Below, piece after piece: positions 47,901 through 60,044 of a DNA stretch of 64,000 bases (within the stretch, counting starts at the first letter, position 1; each line of letters starts with the position of its first letter). The stretch spans positions 50,468,179 to 50,532,178 of the forward strand of contig JAKCOZ010000003.1 of the NCBI GenBank assembly GCA_022605955.1, read 5' to 3'. Origin of the DNA: Rallus limicola. Its lineage: Eukaryota; Chordata; Aves; Gruiformes; Rallidae. Position numbers and translations under genes: made by a program. The notes beneath the pieces were generated by a model. It worked only from the letters and a program-made list of their open reading frames with translations, did not search any database and was not told the DNA's origin.

Positions 47901-50900
47901 GAGTCTCAAACTTGCATCCTTGTTTAAAACATGCCAGAGGCTTTTATCTGTAAATGCAAGAGACCTTAACTTTGCAGGAAAATTCATGCAGACAAATTCA
48001 TGTGTGTTTGTCTGCTTAAATGTAAGATTGATATGAAGAAATGCTTTACATAATTCAGAAGAACTTATAAATGAAACTAAGCTTACCTTTAAACTTGGAG
48101 GTCCAATGCTTTGCTAGTGAATTTTCAGTGTGAGTTCAGGCATCCACATCAACATCATCATTTATATAAAAACTTCAACATGTTTTGGAAACATTTTTGT
48201 AAACGTTTTGCTTACAAATATCGAAAATATGTCTGCTCAGTACAGCACCAGAGTACCAGCTGCAAGAGTGTCCTGCTTTTTACCCCTGTAACAGCCTCCT
48301 GATGGGCAGTTAATGGTAAGCCACTGCCAGCTGGTAGATGCATTTCTTACAGCTGTATCTCTCTGTGCCAGGTGTCATTTGTGTGAAGAACAACTCCCCC
48401 CCACCCCTTCCCTTATCCCCCCCAAAGCACAAACAAAAAAATGGCAGGGAAACCCGCAGAAAAAATGTGCCCACCTTAGCCACTGGACACATCTGAAGCC
48501 TGATCAAGAGGTTCTTCAAGCAGACAACAGAGCATTCCTACAAACCCCAGAAAGGCACCAGCAGTGCTTAGTAGGGCAGTTAACTCATGACCTGGCTTTT
48601 GCTCATAATTCATGGCAGTCTTGGGAAATAAGTATAGGTCAAAATCAGTTGAAGATCTGACAGGACATTCTGTTGCTTTTGAATTTAATATTATTTGAAT
48701 AATAACATTAAGTGACGTTGAGGGTGGCATAGCTACTCTTGGCAATAAATACTTCTACATTCCTCAGTTTTACAGATCTGAAATACTTTGGCTTCCCAGA
48801 AGACTGTAACCATGTGACGGTGTTGTTACAGTTTTATGTTATAATATTTCATACAAAACCTACAGAACTTATAACCAGAGATTTAGAACTTTTTCTTCTC
48901 TCATTTACAGGGGTCAGTTCAATTATCTGAACTAACTATGCACCATATAGAGATTATTCCAGAGTTTGGAAAATAACTAGCTAGGTTAAGATAAATAAAA
49001 AAGTTTGTTTTTTTGTTTTTTTTTTTCTTTATAAAAATAAGGAGTTTTGATTTTTTGCTGGCTGGTCATTAAGAGTTTAAACAGTATTGGGGAAAAAGCA
49101 AAAAGGGTGTAATTCCATCAGTATAATAATGTCTTATAGTCTCTTAAAACAGTGTCAACATTTATCTCTGATATCTGTGTGTTCTGGTAGATCCTCAGCA
49201 GATTGAAAGGTGTAGAGTGTGTGGAGCAGAAAGATAGAGGAAAGAAAGAAATCTGGAAGGAAAAGCAAGTGAGTCCAATCATAGTTGGAGATAGGAGGAA
49301 ACCACAGGGAATAAATGGAAATGCTGAAGCTAAAATTAGTTATTCAAATTAGTATCTTCAAAGTGTCTTGAAATGTTGGTGTATACTTTTAAACAAAATG
49401 TGTGATGCAATTTTGCCCAGAGGGGAAAAGAAAAAACCTCCAAGTCATGTTATTAATGAAGCAGCTTTTGCTTTGCTTGTGTAATTTTGTCTTTGCAGTC
49501 ACTTTCTGTAAACAGTTGTGCAGTGGTGGCTGTACTGATATTAAAACAACTTCCAAGATGCATGTGTGGGTGCTTATAGCAGGTGAACATTTACATTTGC
49601 ATGCATGTGGAAAAGGCCTTAAACAAAACCTGTACTGATGGTTTGCATGAATTTGCATTCCTAGGATCAAGGACAGGATTGCTTTGTTTTTTTGGTTGTG
49701 TCAGGATTTGAGTTTTGTGCATCAGAAAAACTAATACTCTTTTCCAGCTTGCTTTCCTTGAATAAAAGTGTTGTAACCCCAGGTAGAATACAGATGTATT
49801 TAAATTTTCAGGCATTAACACAAATATTCTCCCCAAGTAGCACAGCTCCTGGCTCGCGTACAGAGAACACGTTGTTCCTTCAGGGGCTCGCTGGAACTTG
49901 CTATTCTCCATATGAAAAATGATGGTGTCCTTTGCATTAAATAATTTGCTGGCAAATTTTACCTGTCACAGTGATTTTGAGAGCTAGTGAATTCAGCCTT
50001 GCTACACCCTGGAATCAGAATTAGAGCCCATGGATAGTCTGTTAGCTTTCTTGATACATCATAAGTATGATCTCATTTATCTCTGCAGTTCTGCCAAACC
50101 AATGCAAACCAGACTTTTTTGAATTTTCATGGTCAGAGGCTCTCAAGTAAGGACTGCAAGTATATAATTAGTACATTGCCAAAATGAAAAAATGAAATTA
50201 TTCCAGTTCAGTAAAGGGAGGAAACCACCTTTTTCTGTATTATCTGTATGGATTTAGTTTTGTATATATTTTTTGAAGTGCGGGTGACAAATACTTTCTT
50301 TGTGCTTCATGTGTGCTTGGAAGTGGCCTGAAAGTTAGGAGCTGAAAAGGAAAAAAGTGGAAGGTGGCTTTATGATCTGTGACAGGAAAGAATCTCCATG
50401 CACGAAAGGGATTCTGTTCAGTATATAAACTGAGCTGGCAAAGCTTGAAATCTATTTTACACTCTTTTTCACTGGAAAAACAATTTTGAGAACACAAGGG
50501 TTGTGCACGCCAGCAAATGTGATTAATTGGATCTGTGTTTGTGATTGTGACTATCCCAAACACCTCTCCTATATCTCAATCTTCCTGATTACTATTAAAA
50601 AAAAAAATCAGTTGACTACAGAGTAATACAGCTGATCTTGCTATGCAGAATTTCAATATGTGACTCAACCAGTTTTCAGTCAGCTGTATTTCCCCCAGAG
50701 TCCAATATTTTTGCAAATTCAATTAAAAATGAGAAGAGATTTTGCTCATTCTGACTTAGATTTTTGGAAAAGCTGACCCTTACTAAACATTAAGCTCCTC
50801 AATGTAGTTAATTTCACAGCATTAAAAGTATTACCTTTTGCCTGTGAGATTTAAGATGATACCCTTCAAAAACCGTTAGTGTGTAGTTGTACATACATAA

Positions 50901-53399
50901 AAATTTACAAGCAGAATTAAAAGCTGACTTTTGGTGATGATGATTTTCCTTGCTGTATTTAAATGTTAAATATAAGATTCCATTCAATCTGTATCAAAAC
51001 ATATTGAATTTGGTTTATAAATCAACATTTAGCAGTTAAGATTTTGAAATGTAGTCTGTCTATTCTTGATCTTATTACCCAGGGATCCCATCCTTCCTAA
51101 GCTTTTTGAGATCTGGGCATTGACGCGAAGGGTTGTAGTTTCACAAATTTACAGCCAGTCTGTATTGACTTCTATCCTTCTGCCTCTTCTTTCCTGCCTC
51201 ATGAGTCAAGTGATATAGAAGAAAAGGTACATTTGTATGATAATGTATTTTCTATTTTCTTCACTCTCAGTAATAAATGCACCAATATAAAATGACTGTA
51301 GTAAGTATTTACGCGTACAAACCATCATTAGCACAGAAAAAAAGCTATAAAATGCAAATTATACTTGAAACTACAGTTAAAAATTAAATCAAGGGCTGGA
51401 TTTTAAATATTTGCACTTTTCAGAGTCTGAATACTGTCTGCAGCTTCTGGATTCAGCTCATACGGAGGTTTGAACATCTGTGTCTCATCCATTTAAACAG
51501 ATGGTAAGATCAGTGATGTCCCAGGCATTTGCAGTGCAACGTGGTGTCTGGCACAAACATATTCCTACATCCACCTATCTTTGGCCTTTAAAAAGATTGG
51601 CTTTGCTCCAGCCTTTTGGTGTACGGAATTTCTAGCAGTGTGCTGCCCTTGGACTTCAGGGATATAAAATCTGTTATTTGCCTCTGATATCTCCATGTGG
51701 ATGCTTCCTATCAAGACATTTAATTATGAAAAGAGGCAAAGTTGTTAATCACTAACCTTTTTTATAATAGATTCCTGTACAGTATATACAGCACAGCATG
51801 TGTCTATACAGTAAAAAAACCAGCCAAGACCTGAAAAGCCCAGTTATCAATATACTGTGCAATCAATTTAAATTAAAAGGTATAGGAACATCTACCTAAT
51901 GCCCCACTAATTGACATCATGGGTTTCTTATTTAAACATAAACCTCTCTGTTTGAAAAACATCTGTTACTCTGAATAATCTGTTCAAGTTTATTTTGGAT
52001 GAAGCCAGCTACTCCTGATGACAAAACAAAGATTGAGAACATAAACTCCAGTCATTACAGACATTTCCTGAAGCCTTCTCACAGAAATAACACTAAGGCC
52101 CTTTATTCAAACATTCAGATTGAGTTGCCTTGTCATGTGCCTAGCTGTGGGAACACTGATGTATGGTATAACTCATGGGAAGAGATGGTCATGATGCTGG
52201 TGTTCCCCAAAAAGTGCAACATGGGCTGATCAAATGGCAGTCTTCCAGTAATTTTTCCATGCAAGTGAAATAATGAAAGATAGTGTTTAAAATCCACCCC
52301 AAAGAAATAGCACTGGAAGAGAGCTACATCAGTGTAATGCAGCTATATTGCCTTTTATTTCCAGGTTTGGAGTGCAATAGGAAAATACAGCAATAGTAGA
52401 AGGGGGAAAAAAGGGCAGTTTTCTGTAGGGCGTTCAGCAGCATTTGTTGATGTACTTGGTAGGGTAGGAAAAGAATATGGAAAAAGGTAGGAAATAACAC
52501 TTCTGGATGCCGTTAGTTGAAAAGCTAGGAAACGTCTACTTTTGGATTGAGAGATTTGAAGACTTGATTTTTATGGAGGCTTTACACAAGCTTCTTTCTG
52601 AAGTGCTACAGTTATGTGCTCTTTTAATGAAAGTAGAATTGCTTTCTCTTAGATGTTATTTCCTCTAGCTTCAGCTACTGGCTCTTAATTCTAGCTCTTA
52701 GTAAGTTTTATTGCAGCTTAAGAGCAAAATATCACCTTCAAAAGTCTTTTACTAATGTGTGATAAAATGATGATAAATTCTTTCCAGTCCTGGCTAAGAT
52801 TCTAAGGTTTTTAATATAAACCCTGGTTTTAAGTACTCTTGATCCGTCTAAACCGTACGTATGCTTTTCGTCCTCAGAAGGTTTTCATGGCTCATTGCAG
52901 TTTCCACTTTCAGAGATATTAAGCATCTTACCATATATGTTGTATTAGTGTTAAGATAGCCTGTTCTGGAAAAAAATACATGGATTTTTTTCTGCACTTA
53001 CTTTACACAGAATCTTTCATGATCTTTCCTGACTGCAATTTGCTGCCAGGTGACCACTAAAAGTTATAGCTGCACTTTTCTGATCATAAACTAAGTCAGT
53101 GGTGTTGCTGGGATTTATTTTGTTTTTAAACTCATAGCTGTCTGCAAGAGTGCAGTGTTGGAATCCTTAATAAAGCAGGGATGAAGTTTGGTATGAACTT
53201 GAGGCTATGGACCTACCCATGTTATGCAGCTCTGGGTCCCACAGCCCTAAACAAATTTGGGATTTGTTTGTTTGTTTGCTTGCTTGTTTGTTTATCTCTC
53301 CATCACCCACACTCACCTCCCTAGTGGAAAGTTTTCAAAATGAGGCTGTAATTGTACTTTCTGGCAGAAAATTTGCTGGAGATGAAATTTTCATTGTAT
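44991..53399. other. Intergenic, nothing recognised
   Basis: About 8.4 kb of AT-rich sequence with short C-rich (45560, 48400) and T-rich (49008-49026) tracts. No gene or transposon supported. Confidence 0.4.
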
Positions 53400-54056
53400 G
53401 AAATGCAATACATCCAGTATGTTCTAGAGTCTGGCATGGTGAGGGTCTTTAAGGGTAAAACACCAGTTTTGCACAGTGAAGGGTGGAGGGAGACAAACCT
53501 GCTGAAACCTTGTCTCTTCTTCCTGCTGGGCATGACCCCTGTGATGTGCTACCCTTCAAGAATGTCAGCCCCCATACATTGCCCTTCCCTCCCTGTGCTA
53601 GCTATCACAGCCAGGGCCGGGCCAAGAAACATATTTGCAGTTCCCATGGCGGATGAGTGGCTCAGGGTTCAGGCTTGCACCCCAGCTAAATTTTTTTCTG
53701 GCTTTCAGGAGTACAGACCTCTCTGCTTTGTTAGCTTCTTGTGCTCCTGCATTGTTTTTTGCCTGGGTAACTCCCCAGCCTGTTTCTTACATCGGCTGAC
53801 CAGTTCCTAGGTCTGTCCTTTGCTTGCTGTGGAAGGCAGGTCCTCCCCAGCCAAGAGCCCTCTAGTTGCCTAGTGAAGGGCAGTGCCCTGAAGAAAACCC
53901 CACAGATAAGCAGTATTCCTCTCTGAAGAGCAGGGACTGCCTGTGCTTTACCTCCCACAGATGTACACTGCCCAGGGCACCTGCTGTGTCCTTTGCACAG
54001 GGATTTGTATGCGTGGGCTGCCGTGGTGGTGGGTACAGCCTGCAACTAAGGTAAGT
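53400..54056 (+). other. GC-richer block ending in a perfect splice-donor motif
   Basis: The stretch is visibly richer in G and C than its flanks, with a 152-codon + frame at 53352-53810 lacking any recognised domain. It ends CTAAG|GTAAGT at 54050/54051, an ideal donor. It could be a non-coding or alternative first exon, or an unrecognised old repeat. Confidence 0.2.
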
Positions 54057-55574
54057 AACCCCAGGGGTGTGTCTATCAACCAAACCCCTCTCCTACTTTA
54101 CTCAATCACAAGTGCTCCAGGAGTTGTGTGTGAAAGGGCTGAAGAAAACTGAGTTAGAAGAACTGAATGGAGGCTTTGCCATGGAAAACTGTATCTGGGC
54201 TCACGGAGGCGTTTACACTTAACAATATATCAAGACTGCACAAAGAAACAGCAAAACATTTCAAAATATACAATTTAAGATAATGTATTTCATTGGAATT
54301 ACCTGCTTGAAATCAGGCAGTAACGTAGTTCCTTGCTGTCTTAGGTTAGTAATGTATTTCAGAGACCTGCAGTGAAAAGTTTGAAAAATGCAACTTTTCA
54401 CTGATTTTGTAGCTTGTGCTGTTTTTATATTAAAGCCTGTAATTTCTGCTAAGCATAGGGATAATCCATGGGCAGCTTAGTGTGTAGGGATTTTTTTAAG
54501 CACTTCCTATTTGCTTAGGTTGTTATTGATTTGCTTTACAACATCATATGTCTGATTATCCAATACTACGCATGTACTTTAATTTGGATAAAGTTGCTCT
54601 CTCCCGTGGGAAAAAGAAAAAGAAAAATAAATCATGCTGCTTCAGGGAACTGGTCAATATGCACATAAAATCAAAATTCCAAAATCTGGATTGATGATTC
54701 CTTCGGAAATCTGAGGTAGCACGATGATGTTGCTTAAGAGACTCATTCTGTGGACAGGCTATGAAAATAAAAGTACACACACATCCCCTTGAAAGAAATG
54801 AAGCCACTATTGAACAAGGTGCCCCTTGGTGTGTGGAGTCTTGCTGACACACACAAAAAATATTTTAAAGGGTGCTATACTCTGTGAGGATCAGATATCC
54901 ACTAATGATTGAACTAAAGGAAAGCTGAATTGAGAGGCAAATCATGTAATTGTGACAGAACGACAATTTATGGTGTTTTATCGGTTTTATTGTCATTCCT
55001 CTTTTTCCCCTAGTTGCTACTTAAACTCATTTTCTCATCATTCAGATTTGTAAGTGATCAGCTGTCAAACAGTAATTTTGGATTTCAATTACACTTTTAT
55101 TAATAAAATTCAGTGAAATAGCTTATATAAGACCATATAAATCATCAAGTTGCAAATAGCCTATTTTTACAGGCAGCATAGTGCTAAAAGCATTGGTAAT
55201 ATAAATCCATTCACAAAGCTGCATTTTAACTTCGTAACTTTAAAAGCCCTAGATTTAAACAAATCCAATTCAACGGCGAGACTTTACATGGTACTAGATT
55301 TGAAGAAAATAGAAATAGAAACCAGCATTGGATTGTGACACATGTTGCACACCAGGTCCCCACCAATCCGGATTTTTGAAATCAAAATGCAGGTCACAGA
55401 AAACATGTAACTATCAAAATTTCAGAGCTGCTTCTGCTGGCTACTCCTGGGCAGATGATTCAGTAAGAGAAAGGGAATGGATATAAGCAACAGCTTCAGC
55501 TGCATTTGTTACCTCATGGCCATGCCATTAAGGGACACTGGAACTCTAGGTTCATTTTCAGTTTTTCTGTGGGA
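54057..55574. other. Intergenic, nothing recognised
   Basis: AT-rich spacer. No feature supported. Confidence 0.4.
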
Positions 55575-55955
55575 TTATTGTTCAGTCTGGAGAAGAGAAG
55601 GCTCTGGGGGGATATTGTTGTGGCCTTTCAATATATAAAGGTGACGTAGAAGTGAGCGAGCGAGCAAATTCTTACCAGGGCCTGTAGTGCCATGACAAGG
55701 GGTAGTGGTTTAAACTGAATGAAGATAGGTTTAGATTGGATATAATGAAGAAATTGTTCCCTGTGAGAGCGGTGAGGCCCTGGCACAGGCTGCCCAGAGA
55801 AGCTGTGGCTGCTCCCTCCCTGGCAGTGTTCAAGGCCGGGTTGGATGGGGCTTTGGGCCATCTGGTCTAGTAGAGGGTGTCCCTGCCCAAGGCAGGGGGG
55901 TTGAAACTAGATGGGCTTTGAGGTCACTTCCAGCACAAATCAGTCTGTGATTATA
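55575..55955 (+). mobile_element. CR1 LINE 3' fragment (plus)
   Basis: It matches the CR1 3' region: TTCAGTCTGGAGAAGAGAAG, GTTTAGATTGGATATAATGA, GCACAGGCTGCCCAGAGAAG, TTCAAGGCCGGGTTGGATGG, then CATCTGGTCTAGTAGAGGGT and the tail GGTCACTTCCAGCACAAATC. 5'-truncated as usual. Confidence 0.93.
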
Positions 55956-57921
55956 AACTGGTGGTTGTAGCTGTCTCTATGCGTCCACATATTTATTTTC
56001 TTCCTGTACATAAATCCAGCCTTCACCTTCCTTTATTTTTCTCTACCAGCCTATTGTGTCTTCTCCCCTCTCCTAGCTATGTAGCCATGTTGATTCCTGT
56101 TCCTGCTTAGTTTATTCTGTTTTTCCCAAGCTGTTAACTGCTCTGTCTCAATCTTTCCCTTTTTTCCCCGGATACTGTATTGACGTGCTTCCTTATGCTT
56201 TAGTAAGAGCCTTGTGTAACATCAAAAATCAGTCTTTTAATAGTGAGGAGAGTCATGGCAGCTAAGGAAAACATAACTAATTTGCTCTGTATTTGGGATA
56301 TCAGTCACTATGACTCTCTAGCTGTATACACGTCAACTGTTTATTTTTTCCAGTGTCTGTGTACTCCAGTATAATATATATGTGATGCTTACAGGACTTA
56401 TGACAGGACAGACTATGATCAGTTCATCCAAGACTTCTGACAGCTCAGCTGCAGAACCTGGTCCTTGCAGTGCAGGTATCAGAAGATTTGCTGAATATTA
56501 ATTTTTTTCCTCTTCCTCTCAGAGGTTTTATTATTTAAGAATATTTACAGGGATAGCCGAAAGCACATCTCTGGTATGCTTCATTTTTCCAAATTTTCTT
56601 TTCAAAGCTTTCTCTAGACTCACTGAACTCTTCAGCTAATATGCCTCTCAGAAACTTGGTCTCAAGGAAACATTCATTAAGGGTAATTTAACACCAAACA
56701 AATGAGATTTGGCAAAAATTACCAGCAACTGAAAACAGGTTTGCATGAGAAGAAGCATAAAGGAATTTTATCTAAGAGGTGTAGCTGGAGGGTTAGCAGT
56801 CCCATGAGCCTTGTGTGACTGTATCCACAAGCATGACAAGGCATGTGTCGGTCTCTTCAGAGAGCAGCAGGGAAGGGGAGCTCCTGGTGCTGCTCAAGGA
56901 CATGGTAGGGCTGGGCTAGATGGTGGGCAGCTTTGCAGCCATGAACTGTGGCAGTATTGCTGCCTTGGTTCCTCTTGTAGCTCAGAGCTGGTTACACAGT
57001 TGCCCCTAAACAAGAAAAGGCATGTGTTTGTTGTCGTCTGACAGAGCATGTCTGCATACTAGCATTAGCCCGGCTTGAGATGCAGCTGACCATCTGGACC
57101 TGAATTTCTAAAGTATTCTTTCCAAATCAGGCTTAGCATTCCTCTCTGCTCCATATTCATCTGGTTTTAATTTCATTTCTTGGGAAATATGTTGCTGATA
57201 CGTACAGGGCAGATTCTGTACAGAGGGAAATTTTTCACCTTTAATACAAAGCCGTTTTAGAGAGCCACTTTTATTATAATTTTAATCCAAACATTGTTTT
57301 TAATATTTGCTAGACATACCGAAATAAAAACATGTTTCTCCCAACTCAGATGTGAATTGAAAAGCATTTTTAAAAGCTTTGCACAAGCTTTTCAAAGAAA
57401 ATGGAAGTTTTAAGTTCAGGTTTATGGCTTTAATTTCTCACAGCAAAATTTTCAAGGCAGTTTTCTAAATGTTATGTAAATGATCATGTTATATAAATGA
57501 TGTGGTATGGTATGTACCATTAGTTTGATACTTGAAATTGTTTTGTTAAAATAACACTAACAAAAATCCAAGAGAATACTTTCTATTTCCTGCTTCAGTG
57601 CAGAGTGGATGGTGAAAAGAAGCTGTATAGTTTGGTTAAATGAAGAGAGATTGACAAAGATAGTTCGCTTGATCCATCCTCTCCTTTCCAAAGAAAAGTC
57701 AGGAATTAATCTTCCTGTTGAAATGTACATCAGAGATTCTGTAAGATGTCTTTTAAAGTGCATACAGTTCTTTCAGCTGTTTTAGAGAATTTTTTAATTA
57801 TTTTTGTTGAATGGCTGACCAATGTTCTCAACAATATAAAGTTGTATGTGCAACTTAAAATTGGTAGGGTTTTTTATCCTACTCTGTACCTAGAAATCTT
57901 CAGTTTCCTTTTAATTATAAT
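55956..57921. other. Intergenic, nothing recognised
   Basis: AT-rich spacer with a GC-richer patch at 56860-57000. No gene supported. Confidence 0.4.
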
Positions 57922-58035
57922 AGAATCACAGAGTAGTAGAGGCTGAATGGCTCCTCTGGAGGTCATTTAGCCCAAACCTTGCTCAAAGCAGGGGTACCTG
58001 GAGCAGGTTGCCCAGCCCTGTGTCCAGGCAGATAG
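57922..58035 (-). mobile_element. Short CR1 3' fragment (minus)
   Basis: AGAATCACAGAGTAGTAGAG, GGCTCCTCTGGAGGTCATTT and GGAGCAGGTTGCCCAGCCCT, then GTCCAGGCA, are an inverted CR1 3' end. About 110 bases, 5'-truncated. Confidence 0.88.
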
Positions 58036-59249
58036 CTCCTGTAAGGTTTCTGAATACTTTCTTTAGTTTCCTTCGCTATTTTTCCATTATAAATTTTTTT
58101 TTGCCACTTAAGCAACATGTGAAAGGGCCCATCACAGTCTGTTTGCCCAGGATAGAATTTCTTGAGCAGAAAAATATTTTTCCAGATGATTTTCCCCTAA
58201 AATTTTGTCCCTTGTTCCCATAAGGAACACAAAAATCTCTCAGGGCATGGAAACAGGAAAGTTTGAAAATTCTTTCAAAAATAAATTTTAAAAAAATGAA
58301 ATGCCTCCTAGCTCTTCAGTTATCACAAACACAGTGTCCTGAGAACAGCATTATGTCTGCAAAATAAACAAGGTGATTTATGACAAATAGCAGGGGGCTT
58401 GAATCAGGCCAGCAAAAACTGGGGCAAACAGGAAAGAAAAAGAACATGTGTCCAAGTTTGTCCCCAAACAGTTTGTAGATTAAAGGTTATTTTCATTAAG
58501 ACATGTACCTGTAGAAGAAGCAGACTTGCTATTTGTTGACGAAAAGATAAAAGCCCTGCAGATCTTCGTATGTATTTCTATAGCAAAAATACACATTGCC
58601 ATATTGAAAAGAATGCAGTGGTAAATACTTGGGTATTTACCTATGGTGGAGTGTGAGAACTGCCTACCCTAGTTTGTTCTTTACTTGCGTTCTTCTTCCT
58701 TTATTGAATGTTTGTGTATTGCACAGACGTTGGCATTTCTAACTTTCAGACTAATCTCAATGTGCCCTTTGTCTAGATATTTGATTATGCAAAAGCATGG
58801 GGATCTAAAGGTAGGAATGTGTGGAATACTTCTCTTGTGCAGTAGCAGGTAATGTAATTATATTAAAATATTCTTTATGTGATTACATTAAAGCTACAGG
58901 TATTTAGAATCTGCTGTAGAGTAAAACAGAAAATCCAGTGTAGGGCTTAACTGAGCACCATGATCTTTCCAGATGCTTTTGTCATGAAAAGAACTCAACT
59001 GCTGAAAGCAAATCAATGTTGTGTAGGAATGCCTCGTATTACAGGGTAGTGTCTTCCAAAGCCTATGAGTTAATCCATAAATACTTGGCACCATTTGTGC
59101 CCCAGCTGTATTTTGCCAGAACATTTTGCAGGAATTTTTTCTTTTATGTGAGATCACTTCTTCCACTGCCAAATGTCTCAGAAGGTTCACTGTAGTGCTG
59201 TTGTGATAATAGATAGGATTGCTTTCGTGCTTAGGTGGCTGATGTTCCC
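58036..59249. other. Intergenic, nothing recognised
   Basis: AT-rich spacer without a supported feature. Confidence 0.4.
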
Positions 59250-59512
59250 CTCAGAAGAATAGCCTTCACAACCACTCTGGGACATCTGTGCCTGTGCATA
59301 GTCCGACTCGCAGTAACGAAGTGTTTCCTGATGTTCATGAGGAACCACCTGTATTTCAGTTTGTGTCCACTGCCTCTTCTTCTGCCATGGGAAAAATCCT
59401 GGCTCTGTCTTCTTTGCACCCTCCTGTCATTTTGTACACCTCGATGAGATCTCTCCTGAGCCTTCTCCTCTCCATATTAAATAGTCCAAAATCTCTCAAC
59501 CCTCCCTCCTCC
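59250..59512 (-). mobile_element. CR1 LINE fragment (minus), lacking a clear 3' end
   Basis: CGAAGTGTTTCCTGATGTTC, TTTCAGTTTGTGTCCACTGC, TCTTCTTTGCACCCTCCTGT and ATGAGATCTCTCCTGAGCCT match the inverted body of a CR1 3' region. On the minus strand it reads RRGSGHKLKYRWFLMNIRKH, the ORF2 C-terminus. The terminal 3' end is missing or degraded. Confidence 0.8.
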
Positions 59513-59974
59513 TATGGTGGGTCCACCAGTCCTCGAGCCCCCTTTTCAGCAAGGGCATTTGTGCTATTCCATGTTCAAATGGATGGGTGTTTTCTGGGAC
59601 CTCTAGGGTCTTGCAGGCTGCCTCCAGGACTAAGGCAGTCCTTGCGGGGAGTGGGGAAAGTGCCTGGGGCTGTCTCAGCATTGTGAGGGGATGCTGTGCA
59701 GTGGCTTGTGGACACATGTGAGGCTCCTTGTGGGCCATCTCTGAGAATGTACCATGGTGGGTGAATGGGATGGGTCTCACTGGATGGAGGATGAAGCAAA
59801 GAGCTCAGTTTAGCTGAAGCCTGAAGCTGGTGACTTACTTGAACATGTATTACCTCTTGGAGACAGCTTGATCAAATGCCCCTTATTTGAAATAAAGTAT
59901 TTCTGACCACAGTTGGCATCTGATTCATCAAGCTAGAACCTTAGTTTTATTTTAAAATAATAATTCCAGAATAA
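59513..59974. other. Unclassified segment between two CR1 pieces
   Basis: A GC-richer stretch (59513-59800) followed by AT-rich DNA with AATAAA at 59891-59896. No family recognised. Confidence 0.3.
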
Positions 59975-60044
59975 AATATTTGGAAAGGTCCTCTGGAGGT
60001 CATCTTGTCCTTCTCCCCGCTCATGCAGGGTGAGGCAGAGCAGG
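59975..60044 (-). mobile_element. Very short CR1 3' end (minus)
   Basis: GGAAAGGTCCTCTGGAGGTC, then ATCTTGTCC and CATGCAGGGTGAGGCAGAGC, are an inverted CR1 3' end of about 70 bases. Its order relative to the fragment at 59250 shows it is an independent insertion. Confidence 0.7.

Noticed and set aside
49389..49911. Overlapping frames of 76-106 codons on both strands
   Set aside because: No domain, both strands equally open, no splice context; treated as noise.
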